From an uncultured Prochlorococcus sp. (GTDB lineage Bacteria; Cyanobacteriota; Cyanobacteriia; PCC-6307; Cyanobiaceae), in the NCBI GenBank assembly GCA_902518475.1, contig CABYGI010000002.1, positions 62,001 through 126,000 on the forward strand: a DNA stretch of 64,000 nt, given 5' to 3'. How positions within the stretch are numbered: the first letter of the stretch is position 1; every line of letters starts with the position of its first letter. Shown piece after piece: positions 29,800-41,677 of the stretch. The notes beneath the pieces are model-generated. The model did not search any database. It was not told where the DNA came from and saw only the letters and a list, made by a program, of their open reading frames with translations. Both the position numbers and the translations under genes were made by a program.

Positions 29800-29824
29800 T
29801 TTATTTTATTTTATTTTATTTTAT
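29800..29824. repeat. (ATTTT)n pentanucleotide microsatellite, about 5 units
   Basis: TTTATTTTATTTTATTTTATTTTAT read directly. Confidence 0.95.
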
Positions 29825-29854
29825 GGTACTTGATGATGTACAATTGTAACTCAG

Positions 29855-29923
29855 TGAATTTTTAAGCTCGCAAGCTAGCCGAGCCTCTGAAAATTTCACA
29901 TTTTTTAGCGTTTCGTTAAAAAA
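29855..29923 (+). promoter_or_regulatory. Two consecutive inverted repeats in the rplC leader
   Basis: TGAATTTTT..GCTCG/CGAGC..GAAAATTTCA and TTTTTTAGCG-TTT-CGTTAAAAAA. Confidence 0.5.
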
Positions 29924-30067
29924 CTCAGGTGGGTTTATCCCGAGAGAAACTATCTATTATTTCAGATAAGTCTCAACCTTACTAATTGTTTTTTTATTAA
30001 CTTCACCTTAATAACTGAAAGGTTTAGATAATTGAAAAATTATTACGAGCTAGTCTAATTAAGTCTT

Positions 30068-30721
30068 ATGTCTATTGGAATTTTAGGAAAGAAATTGGGC
30101 ATGTCCCAACTTTTCGATGGTGAAGGTAATTCGGTACCAGTTACTCTTATAGAGGCAGGTCCGTGCCGCGTCACTCAATTGAAAACTACTGCTTTGGATG
30201 GTTATACCGCCGTTCAGATAGGTTATGGCTTGTCCAAAGAGAAGCATTTAAGCAAGCCTGAAAAGGGACATTTATTGAAATCAGGTGAAGAACTTTTAAA
30301 GCATTTGAAAGAATATAGGGTCGAAGAAACTTCATCTTATGAAATCGGAAAACAAATAACTGTAAAAAACTTTGAGGTTGGTCAAAAAGTTGATATCAGT
30401 GGCAAATCTATGGGTAGAGGTTTTGCAGGTTACCAGAAAAGGCATGGTTTTAGCAGAGGTCCTATGAGTCATGGTTCAAAAAATCATAGAGCACCAGGAT
30501 CTACTGGAGCAGGAACAACTCCGGGTAGAATTTATCCAGGGAAAAGAATGGCAGGAAGATATGGAGGAAAACAGATAACTACCAAAGGATTGTTAGTTCT
30601 AAAAATTGATGATCAGAAGAATTTGCTTGTAGTAAAAGGTTCTGTTCCAGGTAAGCCCGGCTCAATTGTCAATATTAAGCCAAATAATATTGTGGGCAAA
30701 AAAGGAGGTGAAAAATCATGA
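30068..30721 (+). CDS. rplC: Ribosomal protein L3
   Basis: [30 protein letters not shown]. Confidence 0.98.
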   Translation: MSIGILGKKLGMSQLFDGEGNSVPVTLIEAGPCRVTQLKTTALDGYTAVQIGYGLSKEKHLSKPEKGHLLKSGEELLKHLKEYRVEETSSYEIGKQITVKNFEVGQKVDISGKSMGRGFAGYQKRHGFSRGPMSHGSKNHRAPGSTGAGTTPGRIYPGKRMAGRYGGKQITTKGLLVLKIDDQKNLLVVKGSVPGKPGSIVNIKPNNIVGKKGGEKS

Positions 30722-31350
30722 CAACACTTGAAACTTTAAAGTGGGATGGTAAAAAATCAGGCAAAGTTACTCTTGATTTAGCAGTTGCTAAAGAAACTTC
30801 TTCGTCAGACCTAATCCATAGAGCAGTCCTTAGACAGCTAGCAAATAAAAGACAAGGGACAGCATCAACTTTGACAAGATCTGAAGTGCGCGGGGGCGGC
30901 AGAAAGCCATACAAACAAAAAGGTACAGGAAGAGCTCGTCAAGGATCAATAAGGACACCTTTAAGACCTGGTGGCGGAATTATTTTTGGACCGAAGCCAC
31001 GTTCTTACAATCTTGATATGAATCGTAAGGAACGTAGATTAGCTCTTAGAACAGCTCTTATGTCCAGAGTATCTGATATGAAGGCTGTTGAAGATTTTGG
31101 ATCTACTTTAAAGCAGCCTAAAACTAGTGATATCATCAATGGACTTACTCGATTAGGTATACAAAAAACTGAAAAAGTTTTGGTTATTCTTGATAGCCCT
31201 TCCGATATTATAAAAAAATCCATTAATAATATTGAGAAAGTAAAATTAATCGCCGCCGATCAATTAAATGTATTTGATATTCTCAATGCCAATAAATTGG
31301 TAATAGGTCAATCTGCGATAGATAAAATTCAGGAGGTTTATGCATCATGA
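30718..31350 (+). CDS. rplD: Ribosomal protein L4
   Basis: [30 protein letters not shown]. Confidence 0.98.
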   Translation: MTTLETLKWDGKKSGKVTLDLAVAKETSSSDLIHRAVLRQLANKRQGTASTLTRSEVRGGGRKPYKQKGTGRARQGSIRTPLRPGGGIIFGPKPRSYNLDMNRKERRLALRTALMSRVSDMKAVEDFGSTLKQPKTSDIINGLTRLGIQKTEKVLVILDSPSDIIKKSINNIEKVKLIAADQLNVFDILNANKLVIGQSAIDKIQEVYAS

Positions 31351-31649
31351 GTAAGTTATTCGATTCTCTTTTAGTCGATGTAATACGAAAGCCAGTTATT
31401 ACTGAAAAAGCTACAAATGCACTAGATCTTAACCAATATACTTTCGAAGTAGATCATAGAGCGGCTAAACCTCAAATAAAGGCAGCTATTGAAGCCTTGT
31501 TTAGTGTTAAAGTCATAGGTGTTAACACTATGAATCCTCCTAGGAGAACAAGAAGAGTCGGGAAATTTTCCGGTAAACGTTCTCAGGTCAAGAAGGCAAT
31601 TGTACGTCTTGCTGAAGGAGACAAAATCCAACTATTTCCAGAATCTTAA
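31347..31649 (+). CDS. rplW: Ribosomal protein L23
   Basis: [15 protein letters not shown]; position in operon. Confidence 0.97.
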   Translation: MSKLFDSLLVDVIRKPVITEKATNALDLNQYTFEVDHRAAKPQIKAAIEALFSVKVIGVNTMNPPRRTRRVGKFSGKRSQVKKAIVRLAEGDKIQLFPES

Positions 31650-31661
31650 GGAGTTTTAATC

Positions 31662-32525
31662 ATGGCAATACGTAAATTTAAACCTTATACACCTGGCACT
31701 AGGCAGAGAGTAGTTACTGACTTTAGTGAAATCACAAGTGCAAAACCTGAAAGATCACTAATAGTTTCAAAACATAGAGTTAAAGGCAGGAATAATCGTG
31801 GAGTTATTACTTGTCGTCATCGTGGAGGTGGTCACAAAAGGCAATATAGATTGGTCGACTTTAGAAGAGATAAAAAAAATATCAACGCTAAAGTTGCAGC
31901 TATACACTACGATCCTCATAGAAATGCAAGGTTGGCACTTTTATTTTACGAAGATGGAGAGAAAAGATATATTATCGCTCCAGCAGGAGTAAAAGTCGGA
32001 CAAAATGTCATTTCTGGAGAAAGTGTTCCAATTGAAGATGGAAATGCAATGCCGCTTTCTGTTATGCCATTAGGATCTAGTGTTCATTGTGTTGAGTTAT
32101 ACGTAGGTAGGGGTGCTCAAATGGTTAGATCCGCTGGAGCTAGTGCTCAAGTTATGGCAAAAGAGGGAGATTATGTTGCTTTAAAACTCCCATCTACTGA
32201 GGTAAGACTTGTAAGAAAAGAATGCTACGCAACTCTTGGTGAAGTAGGCAATTCTGAAATAAGAAATACTAGCTTAGGTAAAGCAGGAAGAAGAAGATGG
32301 CTTGGAAGAAGGCCTCAAGTAAGAGGTAGTGTAATGAACCCATGTGATCATCCACATGGAGGAGGAGAGGGAAAAGCACCAATTGGTAGAGCAGGCCCAG
32401 TTACTCCATGGGGTAAGCCAGCTCTTGGACTAAAGACACGTAAAAAGAACAAACCAAGTAATAAATTAGTTGTTCGAAGACGCCGTCGCGTTTCTAAGAG
32501 GAGTAGAGGAGGAAGAGACTCTTGA
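31662..32525 (+). CDS. rplB: Ribosomal protein L2
   Basis: [36 protein letters not shown]. Confidence 0.99.
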
Positions 32526-32562
32526 TTACTTCATTTATTATTTCAATTTCTATTTCATAATC

Positions 32563-32841
32563 ATGGGACGTTCACTAAAAAAAGGACCTTTTATAGCAGA
32601 TAGCCTGCTCAAGAAGGTAGAAAAACAAAATACCGATAATGACAAGTCTGTTATCAAAACTTGGTCAAGATCCTCTACGATTTTACCTTTAATGATCGGT
32701 CACACAATCGCTGTTCATAATGGCAAGACTCACATTCCAGTATTCATTACTGAACAAATGATTGGTCATAAACTCGGAGAATTTGCTCCTACACGCACGT
32801 ACCGAGGTCATATAAGAGATAAGAAAGGAGCAAAATCATGA
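32563..32841 (+). CDS. rpsS: Ribosomal protein S19
   Basis: [16 protein letters not shown]; start corrected from ORF-track 32470. Confidence 0.98.
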
Positions 32842-33224
32842 CAAAAACACCTGAAACAACAAAAACAGCAATTGCTCATGGGAATTATGTTCGCGGATCA
32901 GCCTCTAAAGTGAGAAGAGTTCTGGATCAGATAAGGGGTAGATCTTATAGAGATGCATTGATTATGTTGGAATTTATGCCTTACAGATCTACAGACCCCA
33001 TTACTAAAGTTCTAAGATCTGCTGTTGCTAATGCAGAACATAACCTTGGTATGGATCCATCTACCCTAGTTATTTCCTCTGCATGGGCTAATAGTGGTCC
33101 AGTAATGAAAAGGTATAGACCCAGAGCTCAAGGTCGAGCTTTTTCAATCAAAAAACAGACTTGCCACATCAGTATTTCTGTTGAATCTGCTCCTACTCAA
33201 ACTAATGCGGAGGTACAAAACTAA
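32838..33224 (+). CDS. rplV: Ribosomal protein L22
   Basis: [32 protein letters not shown]. Confidence 0.98.
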
Positions 33225-33955
33225 TGGGACATAAAATACATCCTTCTGGACTAAGATTAGGAATTACACAAGAGCATCGCTCTAAATGGTTTGCTACTTC
33301 TAAAACATATCCAATACTTCTCCAAGAGGATTTTAAAATTCGTACCTTCATACAAAAAAAATATGGAGCAGCAGGAATTAGCGATGTTTTAATAGCTAGA
33401 AAAGCTGACCAACTGGAACTTGAATTAAAAACAGCAAGGCCAGGAGTAATAGTTGGAAGACAAGGAAGTGGGATTGAAGAATTAAGATCTGGCATTCAAA
33501 AAACTATAGGTGATAGAACAAGACAAGTCAGAATAAACGTTGTAGAAGTTGAACGCGTAGATGCTGATGCTTTTTTACTAGCTGAATATATTGCGCAACA
33601 ACTTGAAAAAAGAGTCGCCTTTAGAAGAACTATAAGGATGGCCTTACAAAGGGCTCAAAGGGCTGGAGTCTTAGGTCTTAAAATTCAAGTAGGAGGAAGA
33701 TTGAATGGTGCTGAAATAGCTAGAACTGAATGGACCAGAGAAGGTAGAGTTCCATTACATACATTGAGAGCTGAAATTGACTATGCAACACGTGAAGCTA
33801 ATACAACTTACGGTGTTCTAGGCATTAAAGTTTGGGTTTTCAAAGGTGAAGTTCTCCCTAAAGAAGAACAAACTATCCCTGTGGGTACGAGCCCTAAGAG
33901 GAAAGCTAATAGAAGACCTCAGCAATTTGAGGATCGTTCAAATGAGAATTCATAG
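33224..33955 (+). CDS. rpsC: Ribosomal protein S3
   Basis: [30 protein letters not shown]. Confidence 0.98.
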   Translation: MGHKIHPSGLRLGITQEHRSKWFATSKTYPILLQEDFKIRTFIQKKYGAAGISDVLIARKADQLELELKTARPGVIVGRQGSGIEELRSGIQKTIGDRTRQVRINVVEVERVDADAFLLAEYIAQQLEKRVAFRRTIRMALQRAQRAGVLGLKIQVGGRLNGAEIARTEWTREGRVPLHTLRAEIDYATREANTTYGVLGIKVWVFKGEVLPKEEQTIPVGTSPKRKANRRPQQFEDRSNENS

Positions 33956-33966
33956 GAGGTGTAAAA

Positions 33967-34449
33967 ATGCTTAGTCCAAAACGTACTAAATTCCGTAAAC
34001 AACATAGAGGCAGAATGAGGGGTGTGGCCTCAAAGGGTAATACTATTGCATTCGGTCAATTTGCTCTCCAAGCTCAAGACTGTGGCTGGGTAACTGCACG
34101 TCAGATTGAAGCAAGCAGAAGAGCTATGACTAGATATATCAAACGTGGTGGTCAAATCTGGATAAGAATATTTCCTGATAAACCCGTAACCATGAGACCT
34201 GCCGAAACCAGAATGGGTTCTGGTAAAGGTAATCCAGAGTTTTGGGTCGCAGTTGTAAAACCTGGAAGAATACTTTTTGAAATGGGTGGTGAGGATATCA
34301 CTGAGAAAACTGCAAAGGAAGCTATGCGTTTGGCTCAATACAAACTTCCTGTAAAAACTAAATTTATCTCCATTGATAAAAATCTAGAAAATAACTCCCA
34401 AGAAATTACTAAAAATAGTAAAAAATCGCAAGAGGAGGTTAAACAATGA
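33967..34449 (+). CDS. rplP: Ribosomal protein L16
   Basis: [19 protein letters not shown]. Confidence 0.98.
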   Translation: MLSPKRTKFRKQHRGRMRGVASKGNTIAFGQFALQAQDCGWVTARQIEASRRAMTRYIKRGGQIWIRIFPDKPVTMRPAETRMGSGKGNPEFWVAVVKPGRILFEMGGEDITEKTAKEAMRLAQYKLPVKTKFISIDKNLENNSQEITKNSKKSQEEVKQ

Positions 34450-34664
34450 CAAACTCAAAGTCACTTAAGGAATTTAAAAAATTAAATTCTGAACAAATTA
34501 CTGAAAAGATTGATCAATTACGAAAAGATCTTTTTGACTTGAGATTCAAGCAAGCTACAAGACAGCTCAATGAAACTCATAAATTTAAAATTATTAAGAA
34601 ACAAGTTGCTCAATTACTCACTCTCAGTAAGAGTCAATCTGCTTCTAAAACAACTTCTAATTAA
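34446..34664 (+). CDS. rpmC: Ribosomal protein L29
   Basis: [17 protein letters not shown]; operon position. Confidence 0.95.
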   Translation: MTNSKSLKEFKKLNSEQITEKIDQLRKDLFDLRFKQATRQLNETHKFKIIKKQVAQLLTLSKSQSASKTTSN

Positions 34665-34673
34665 TTATTAGTT

Positions 34674-34940
34674 ATGGCACTTAAAGAAAGAATTGGTACT
34701 GTTGTCAGCGACAAAATGGATAAAACAGTTGTTGTTGCTGTAATTAACAGATATCCACATCCAACTTATAAAAAAATTGTAAGTAGAACTACACGATATA
34801 AGGCGCATGATCCAGAAAATACATGCGTTTTAGGTGATCGAGTTAAAATAAGAGAAACTAGACCGCTTAGTGCTCATAAAAGATGGGCAATAGAAGAAAT
34901 TCTTAATAAAACAAGTCAGGCTGAGGAGGTTAAAAAATGA
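34674..34940 (+). CDS. rpsQ: Ribosomal protein S17
   Basis: [16 protein letters not shown]. Confidence 0.97.
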
Positions 34941-35302
34941 TTCAACAAGAAACTTATTTAACAGTTGCCGATAATAGCGGAGCAAAAAGACTCCAATGTA
35001 TTAGGGTTTTAGGTTCTAATAGAAGATATGCACATGTTGGGGATGTAATAGTAGCAACTGTAAAAGATGCTCTCCCTAATATGGGAGTCAAGAAATCTGA
35101 AGTTGTTAAAGCTGTTATCGTCAGAACTAAAGCTACATTAAGAAGAAATACTGGTAATTCAATCAGATTTGATGACAATGCGGCAGTATTGATTAATGAA
35201 GATAAGAATCCAAAAGGTACTAGAGTCTTTGGTCCTGTAGCTAGAGAACTGCGGGATAAAAATTATACCAAGATTGTTTCTCTTGCTCCGGAGGTGATTT
35301 AA
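34937..35302 (+). CDS. rplN: Ribosomal protein L14
   Basis: [26 protein letters not shown]. Confidence 0.98.
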
Positions 35303-35659
35303 ATGTTGGATTCATTAAAGCAAAAGAAAAATTTTCAGAGAATAAAAATGAGAATCAAAACTGGAGATTTGGTAAAAGTAATTAATGGTAAGGACAAAGG
35401 GAAAACTGGTGAGGTTTTAAAAACCATCCCTCTTGAAAATAGAGTAGTTGTAAAGGGAATTAACCTTAGGACTAAACATGTAAAACCAACTCAGGAAGGA
35501 GAAACTGGAAGAATACTTACAGAAGAAGCATCTTTACATGCATCAAATGTAATGTTCTTTTCAAAGGATAAAAATCTTACAAGTAAGATTGAATACTTTA
35601 TTGATAAAGAGGGGGTTAAAAAAAGAAGATTGAAGAAAACTGGTGAAGTAATTGATTAA
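35303..35659 (+). CDS. rplX: Ribosomal protein L24
   Basis: [21 protein letters not shown] (start may be internal ATG). Confidence 0.95.
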   Translation: MLDSLKQKKNFQRIKMRIKTGDLVKVINGKDKGKTGEVLKTIPLENRVVVKGINLRTKHVKPTQEGETGRILTEEASLHASNVMFFSKDKNLTSKIEYFIDKEGVKKRRLKKTGEVID

Positions 35660-35700
35660 TTTTTCATCAGAAACCAGATTTCAATTTTTTCTAATTTATC

Positions 35701-35722
35701 AATTCTGACAAAGACCAGAATT
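35701..35722 (+). promoter_or_regulatory. Hairpin in the rplX-rplE gap
   Basis: AATTCTG-ACAAAGAC-CAGAATT, perfect 7-bp stem, 13 nt before the rplE start. Confidence 0.5.
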
Positions 35723-35735
35723 AACAAAAAAAATT

Positions 35736-36275
35736 ATGACTCTAAAAAATCGCTACAAAGAATCAATAAGACCAAAACTTTTAAAGGAACTTGGTCTTAA
35801 AAATATTCATCAAGTACCTAAAGTTGTCAAAGTCAACGTTAACAGAGGCCTTGGTGAGGCAGCTTCAAATTCGAAAGCTCTAGAAGCCTCTTTAAACGAA
35901 ATGGCAACAATTACAGGACAAAAGGCCCTTGTAACTAGGGCTAAAAAAGCTATCGCGGGTTTTAAAATTCGTGAGGGCATGCCGATTGGTTGTACTGTTA
36001 CTTTGAGAGGAGACAGGATGTATTCCTTTTTGGAGAGATTTATAAATCTCGCTTTACCAAGAATTAGAGACTTCAGAGGAGTTAATCCAAAAAGTTTCGA
36101 TGGGAGAGGGAATTATACCGTTGGAGTGAAAGAGCAATTGATTTTTCCTGAAATCTCTTTTGATAAAATAGATTCAATAAGAGGAATGGATATAACTATT
36201 GTCACTAGTGCAAAATCAGATCAAGAAGGTAAAGCTCTTTTGCAGGAGTTAGGAATGCCTTTTAGTAAGAATTAA
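35736..36275 (+). CDS. rplE: Ribosomal protein L5
   Basis: [41 protein letters not shown]. Confidence 0.98.
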   Translation: MTLKNRYKESIRPKLLKELGLKNIHQVPKVVKVNVNRGLGEAASNSKALEASLNEMATITGQKALVTRAKKAIAGFKIREGMPIGCTVTLRGDRMYSFLERFINLALPRIRDFRGVNPKSFDGRGNYTVGVKEQLIFPEISFDKIDSIRGMDITIVTSAKSDQEGKALLQELGMPFSKN

Positions 36276-36284
36276 ATTAAAACT

Positions 36285-36686
36285 ATGTCAAATCACGATC
36301 CTATTTCAGATATGCTTACTCGAATTAGAAATGCGAGTCAAAAAAAGCATACAACCACAACAATCCCAGGTTCAAAAATGTCCCTAAGTATCGCCAAAGT
36401 GCTTCAAAAAGAGGGATTCATTTCTGATATTAATGAGGAAGGTGAAGGTTATAAATCACAAATAATACTCGGTCTCAAATATAGTGGTAAAAACAAATTT
36501 CCTACTATCCGATCTATGCAACGAGTTAGCAAACCTGGTTTGAGAATATATAAAAATACTAGAGGTTTACCAAAAGTTCTTGGAGGTCTTGGAGTAGCAA
36601 TAATTTCAACTTCTAAAGGCGTTATGAGTGATCGCGATGCTAGAAAGCAAGGCATTGGCGGCGAAGTCCTCTGCTATGTTTATTAA
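36285..36686 (+). CDS. rpsH: Ribosomal protein S8
   Basis: [35 protein letters not shown]. Confidence 0.98.
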   Translation: MSNHDPISDMLTRIRNASQKKHTTTTIPGSKMSLSIAKVLQKEGFISDINEEGEGYKSQIILGLKYSGKNKFPTIRSMQRVSKPGLRIYKNTRGLPKVLGGLGVAIISTSKGVMSDRDARKQGIGGEVLCYVY

Positions 36687-36698
36687 GGAGAATTAATC

Positions 36699-37238
36699 AT
36701 GTCAAGAATCGGAAAAACACCAGTACTTATTCCAGAGAAAGTTACAGTTGATTTTGATGGATTAACAGTTACAGTGAAAGGCCCAAAGGGTGAGTTAAAA
36801 CGTCTCATGCCTGAGGGAGTTAGTTTTGATAAGAAAGATAATACTGTTGTAGTAAGTCCTACTACAACCAAAATACATTCAAGGCAGAGACATGGTTTAT
36901 GTAGAGCCTTAATTGCAAATATGGTTGAAGGGGTTACTCAAGGTTTTTCAAAGAAACTAGAAATTGTTGGCGTTGGATCAAGAGCACAAGTAAAAGGCAA
37001 AAATCTAGTTGTAAGTGCAGGATATAGTCATCCTGTAGAAATGATCCCCCCTGATGGTATAACATACAAGGTTGAGAGTAATACAAACGTTACCGTATCT
37101 GGAATTGATAAAGAAATTGTTGGCAATGAAGCAGCAAAAATCAGATCAATTAGACCTCCAGAGCCATATAAAGGTAAAGGAATTAAATACCGTGATGAGA
37201 GAATTCTCAGAAAAGCTGGTAAATCTGGCAAAAAATAA
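36699..37238 (+). CDS. rplF: Ribosomal protein L6
   Basis: [32 protein letters not shown]. Confidence 0.98.
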   Translation: MSRIGKTPVLIPEKVTVDFDGLTVTVKGPKGELKRLMPEGVSFDKKDNTVVVSPTTTKIHSRQRHGLCRALIANMVEGVTQGFSKKLEIVGVGSRAQVKGKNLVVSAGYSHPVEMIPPDGITYKVESNTNVTVSGIDKEIVGNEAAKIRSIRPPEPYKGKGIKYRDERILRKAGKSGKK

Positions 37239-37253
37239 TTCCAATAAAAAAAA

Positions 37254-37622
37254 ATGACCAAACTTTCCAGGAAATTACAAACACAAAAAAGACATAGAAG
37301 ATTAAGGAGATTCTTAATTGGAGATGCAACGCGTCCAAGATTGTCTGTTTTTCGCTCTAATAACCATATTTATGCCCAGGTTATAGATGATAGTGCTCAA
37401 ACAACGATTTGCTCAGCTTCAACTGTTGATAAGGAACTAAAAGAAAAATCTGATAAATTACCTTCTGATTGTAATTCTTCTTCCATTGTTGGAAAATTAT
37501 TAGCAAAGAGAGCGATAAAAAAAGGTATTAAGCAAGTAATTTTTGACCGTGGAGGTAATTTATATCACGGCAGAGTAAAGGCACTTGCAGACGCTGCTCG
37601 TGAAGCTGGCCTAGAATTTTAA
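37254..37622 (+). CDS. rplR: Ribosomal protein L18
   Basis: [44 protein letters not shown]. Confidence 0.97.
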   Translation: MTKLSRKLQTQKRHRRLRRFLIGDATRPRLSVFRSNNHIYAQVIDDSAQTTICSASTVDKELKEKSDKLPSDCNSSSIVGKLLAKRAIKKGIKQVIFDRGGNLYHGRVKALADAAREAGLEF

Positions 37623-37638
37623 CTCTTAATTTTTTACT

Positions 37639-38259
37639 ATGACTGACACTCCAACAAAACAAGAAATTCAATCCAAGAACGGTAATGTTCCTGGAGCTAT
37701 GCCCGTAGAACAAAAAAAGAATAATCGTAATGATAGAAAAAGAAATAGAAGAGGTGATTCAAAAAATCTTGAGAGAGATTCTGATTGGCAAGAAAGAGTT
37801 GTCCAAATTAGACGTGTTTCTAAGACTGTTAAAGGTGGAAAAAAAATGAGTTTTAGAGCTATTGTTGTTGTAGGTAATGAAAAAGGTCAAGTTGGAGTTG
37901 GAGTTGGTAAAGCAGGGGATGTCATAGGCGCGGTGAGAAAGGGAGTTTCAGATGGTAAAAAGAATCTTGTCAGAGTTCCTTTAACCCCAAATAATTCAAT
38001 ACCAACTTTATCTTTAGGTCGAGATGGAGCTGCTAATGTACTAATTAGACCAGCCGCTCCTGGTACAGGTGTAATTGCTGGTGGTTCAATAAGAACTGTT
38101 TTAGAATTAGCCGGCATAAAAAATGTCTTAGCAAAAAGATTGGGTAGTAAAACACCTTTGAATAATGCAAGAGCTGCTATGGTAGCTCTTTCTCAATTAA
38201 GAACACACAAATCTGCCTCAAGGGAGAGAGGCATCTCACTTGAACAGCTCTATTCTTAA
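37639..38259 (+). CDS. rpsE: Ribosomal protein S5
   Basis: [41 protein letters not shown]. Confidence 0.98.
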   Translation: MTDTPTKQEIQSKNGNVPGAMPVEQKKNNRNDRKRNRRGDSKNLERDSDWQERVVQIRRVSKTVKGGKKMSFRAIVVVGNEKGQVGVGVGKAGDVIGAVRKGVSDGKKNLVRVPLTPNNSIPTLSLGRDGAANVLIRPAAPGTGVIAGGSIRTVLELAGIKNVLAKRLGSKTPLNNARAAMVALSQLRTHKSASRERGISLEQLYS

Positions 38260-38263
38260 AATT

Positions 38264-38722
38264 ATGACTTCAACATTAAATACACTTAAATCAAACTCTG
38301 GCTCGAGAAAGAAAAAATTAAGAAAGGGTAGAGGAATTGCAGCCGGTCAGGGTGCATCATGTGGTTTTGGAATGAGAGGACAAAAGTCACGTTCTGGAAG
38401 ACCTACACGTCCAGGTTTTGAAGGTGGCCAAATGCCGCTATATAGAAGAGTTCCAAAATTAAAGCACTTTGAAATAATTAATCAAAAGAACTTTTCCATA
38501 ATTAATTTAGAAAAATTAAATGATTTCAAAGATAACGATACAGTTAACCTTGACTCACTAGTTAAAAAGGGATTAATCTTCAAACCAAAATTTCCTTTAA
38601 AAATCCTTGGTAATGGCAAAATTAATGTAAAGCTAAAAGTCCAAGCTCATGCATTTACAAAAGTTGCAAAACAAAAAATTGAGGACGCAGGTGGATCCTG
38701 TGAGCTTTTAAATAATAAGTAA
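38264..38722 (+). CDS. rplO: Ribosomal protein L15
   Basis: [26 protein letters not shown]; start corrected from 38240. Confidence 0.96.
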   Translation: MTSTLNTLKSNSGSRKKKLRKGRGIAAGQGASCGFGMRGQKSRSGRPTRPGFEGGQMPLYRRVPKLKHFEIINQKNFSIINLEKLNDFKDNDTVNLDSLVKKGLIFKPKFPLKILGNGKINVKLKVQAHAFTKVAKQKIEDAGGSCELLNNK

Positions 38723-38751
38723 ATTTACTAAAAATTTAGGTAAGCTCCAAA

Positions 38752-40071
38752 ATGTTTGTAAACAAAAGTAGAAATCCTAGCGCTTCTGAAATACTTTCCC
38801 AATTATTTTTAAATATAGAATTAAGGAGTAGAGTTTTAACTACTTTAGGTCTTCTCCTTTTAGTAAGACTTGGTATTTATATCCCTATGCCTGGTATTGA
38901 TAGGGTAGCTTTTAAAAGTTTTATAGATCAAGGGGGGCAATTAATAGGTTTTTTAGATATTTTTACTGGAGGAGGAATTTCAACCTTAGGAATATTCGCA
39001 TTAGGCATACTTCCCTTTATTAACGCATCAATTATTATTCAGCTTCTCACAGCTTCATTACCTGTGCTTGAAGATTTGCAAAAAAATGAAGGAGAAGCGG
39101 GAAGAAGAAAAATTGCTCAAATAACTAGATATGTTTCATTGGGATGGGGATTTTTACAAAGTATTATTTTTTCCTTGATTCTCAGACAATACGCTATTGA
39201 GGGGATAAGTGATACTACATTTGTCTTGCAAACCTCCATTGCCTTAGTTACTGGCTCAATGTTAGTAATGTGGTTTAGTGAAATTATTACAGAAAAAGGG
39301 ATAGGTCAAGGAGCTTCACTGGTAATTTTTTTGAATATTGTTTCAACTTTGCCTAAGGCTCTTAGTTCAACAATTGAAAAAGCTCAAACTGGCGATAGAG
39401 GAGATGTTTTAGGTATAGCAGTTTTACTTGGAGTATTTTTACTGACAATTGTTGGGATAATTTTTGTCCAAGAGGGAGCAAGACGCATTCCTATCGTTAG
39501 TGCAAAAAGGCAGATAGGTAATTCAACACTACTTCCTACAAGGCAAAGTTATTTACCTTTGAAACTAAATGCAGGAGGAGTGATGCCTATTATATTTGCA
39601 TCTGCTTTAATCTTTTTACCTATAACTATTGCGAATGTTACGGGTAATCCAGTCTTAATAAAGTTAGCGAGTAGTTTAAATCCAGGATCTTCTAATCCAT
39701 GGCCATACGCTCTTACATTCTTTTCCTTGATTTTGGGGTTCTCCTATTTTTATGCATCACTTACTATTAATCCAGTTGATGTTGCTTCAAATTTAAAGAA
39801 AGGAGGGGTAGCGATACCAGGAGTTAGACCAGGAACTAATACATCAAACTATCTTTCAGGTATACAAAATAGGTTGACTTTATTGGGAGGATTATTTCTG
39901 GGGTCAGTAGCTATAATCCCAGCCGCAGTAGAAAGGGCTACAAATGTTCAGACCTTTCAAGGTTTAGGTGCAACTTCATTACTTATTCTTGTGGGTGTTG
40001 CTATAGATACTGCAAAGCAAATTCAAACTTATGTTATTTCTCAAAGGTATGAGGGTTTAATTAATAATTAA
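38752..40071 (+). CDS. secY: Preprotein translocase subunit SecY
   Basis: Multi-[14 protein letters not shown]...[16 protein letters not shown]. Confidence 0.97.
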   Translation: MFVNKSRNPSASEILSQLFLNIELRSRVLTTLGLLLLVRLGIYIPMPGIDRVAFKSFIDQGGQLIGFLDIFTGGGISTLGIFALGILPFINASIIIQLLTASLPVLEDLQKNEGEAGRRKIAQITRYVSLGWGFLQSIIFSLILRQYAIEGISDTTFVLQTSIALVTGSMLVMWFSEIITEKGIGQGASLVIFLNIVSTLPKALSSTIEKAQTGDRGDVLGIAVLLGVFLLTIVGIIFVQEGARRIPIVSAKRQIGNSTLLPTRQSYLPLKLNAGGVMPIIFASALIFLPITIANVTGNPVLIKLASSLNPGSSNPWPYALTFFSLILGFSYFYASLTINPVDVASNLKKGGVAIPGVRPGTNTSNYLSGIQNRLTLLGGLFLGSVAIIPAAVERATNVQTFQGLGATSLLILVGVAIDTAKQIQTYVISQRYEGLINN

Positions 40072-40619
40072 TGAAGAAACATTTACTATTTTTAGGAGCT
40101 CCTGGAGCAGGCAAAGGGACTCAAGCACAATTACTAAGTCAAACTAATTCTTACTTACACCTCTCTACTGGTGAATTATTAAGAAAAGAAATTGAAATGA
40201 ATACCACCCTTGGTATTCAGGTGAAAGATATTATGAATCGAGGGGAACTTGTTAGTGACGAACTCGTATTAAAGATAGTAAGACAAAATTTAGTCAAGGA
40301 TAATAAAGGTTGGATTCTAGATGGTTACCCAAGAAATTTATCCCAAGCAAATTCATTAAATGAAGTATTAAATGAAATAAATCAACCTTTGGAATTAGTT
40401 TTTTATTTAGATATTCCAGAAGAAGTACTGATTAAGCGTTTGCTTTTAAGAGGTAGAAAAGATGATACGGAAGAGACAATTAGAACAAGAGTTGACATTT
40501 ATAAAAAAACTACAGAACCATTAATTCAATATTTTAAGGATCTCTCATTGTTAGAATATATTGATGCTAATAGAGATTTAAAAACTATTTCCTCTGATAT
40601 CAAACAAAAAATGGCTTGA
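40071..40619 (+). CDS. adk: Adenylate kinase
   Basis: [29 protein letters not shown]. Confidence 0.97.
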   Translation: MKKHLLFLGAPGAGKGTQAQLLSQTNSYLHLSTGELLRKEIEMNTTLGIQVKDIMNRGELVSDELVLKIVRQNLVKDNKGWILDGYPRNLSQANSLNEVLNEINQPLELVFYLDIPEEVLIKRLLLRGRKDDTEETIRTRVDIYKKTTEPLIQYFKDLSLLEYIDANRDLKTISSDIKQKMA

Positions 40620-40664
40620 TGATGATGTAGAATAAAGTATTAACGTTTTATTTGTTAAACCCCT

Positions 40665-40781
40665 ATGAAGGTCAGATCTTCAGTCAAAAAAATAAGTCCT
40701 GACGATCAGATCGTGAGGAGAAGAGGTAAAATCTATGTTATTAACAAGAAAAGACCTCGCAATAAACAGCGTCAGGGTTAA
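40665..40781 (+). CDS. rpmJ: Ribosomal protein L36 (absent from ORF track)
   Basis: Read directly: [38 protein letters not shown]; Zn-free variant. Confidence 0.95.
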   Translation: MKVRSSVKKISPDDQIVRRRGKIYVINKKRPRNKQRQG

Positions 40782-40822
40782 ATTTCAACCCTTAAATTCA
40801 AACTTTTACTTATTCAAAACAC

Positions 40823-41188
40823 GTGGCCAGGATTGCAGGAATTGACATACCTCGCGAAAAGCGAGTTGAAATTGCACTTACATACGTCTATGGAATTGGT
40901 TTAACGAGATCTAAGCTAATTCTCGCTAATACGGGTGTAAACCCTGATATTCGTGTCAAAGACCTTTCAGATTCTGATGTTCAAAAGCTTAGAGGTGCTA
41001 CAGAAGAATTCACTTTAGAAGGAGATTTGAGAAGAAAAGAGGGAATGGCCTTAAAACGTCTACAAGATATAGGATGTGTAAGAGGAAGAAGACATAGAAT
41101 GAGTCTTCCAGTTAGAGGTCAAAGAACTAGAACCAATGCAAGAACAAGACGGGGCTCTAGGAAAACAGTTGCTGGAAGAAAAAAATAA
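40823..41188 (+). CDS. rpsM: Ribosomal protein S13
   Basis: GTG start; [26 protein letters not shown]. Confidence 0.98.
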   Translation: MARIAGIDIPREKRVEIALTYVYGIGLTRSKLILANTGVNPDIRVKDLSDSDVQKLRGATEEFTLEGDLRRKEGMALKRLQDIGCVRGRRHRMSLPVRGQRTRTNARTRRGSRKTVAGRKK

Positions 41189-41232
41189 ATAATTAAATCT
41201 ATCCACAAATTGAAGTATTAAATTAAAACATC

Positions 41233-41625
41233 ATGGCTGCTACAGTAAAAAAAACAGGTTCAAAGAAATCTAAACGTAATGTACCTAATGGTGTGGTACA
41301 TATCCAAAGCACATTTAATAATACTATCGTCTCAATTACCGACACCTCTGGCCATGTAATTTCTTGGTCTTCTGCAGGCGCAAGTGGATTTAAAGGCGCT
41401 CGAAAAGGCACACCATTTGCCGCTCAAACAGCTGCTGAAGCAGCAGCTAGAAGAGCACTTGATCAAGGCATGAGACAAATAGAAGTATTAGTTAGAGGGC
41501 CTGGCGCAGGTAGGGAAACGGCCATAAGAGCTTTACAAGTGGCCGGATTAGAAATAACTCTAATAAGAGATGTAACTCCATTACCTCATAATGGATGTAG
41601 AAGACCTAAACGGAGACGCGTTTAG
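41233..41625 (+). CDS. rpsK: Ribosomal protein S11
   Basis: [22 protein letters not shown]...[12 protein letters not shown]. Confidence 0.98.
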   Translation: MAATVKKTGSKKSKRNVPNGVVHIQSTFNNTIVSITDTSGHVISWSSAGASGFKGARKGTPFAAQTAAEAAARRALDQGMRQIEVLVRGPGAGRETAIRALQVAGLEITLIRDVTPLPHNGCRRPKRRRV

Positions 41626-41630
41626 GTCTT
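41601..41630 (+). promoter_or_regulatory. Perfect 12-bp hairpin spanning the rpsK stop codon
   Basis: AAGACCTAAACG-GAGACG-CGTTTAGGTCTT; TAG stop at 41623-41625. Confidence 0.7.
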
Positions 41631-41677
41631 AACCATTCTCAACCACCCCTAAAAAAACTCTTATTCTCATTATTTCC

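Noticed and set aside
30675-38117. Antisense ORFs across the ribosomal cluster (e.g. 30675..30914, 33202..33495, 34030..34338, 37887..38117)
   Set aside because: They lie opposite highly conserved ribosomal genes and show no domain or codon-usage support.
40702-40714. Near-palindrome ACGATC-A-GATCGT inside rpmJ
   Set aside because: Short, centred on 1 nt (cannot form a hairpin) and constrained by coding sequence.
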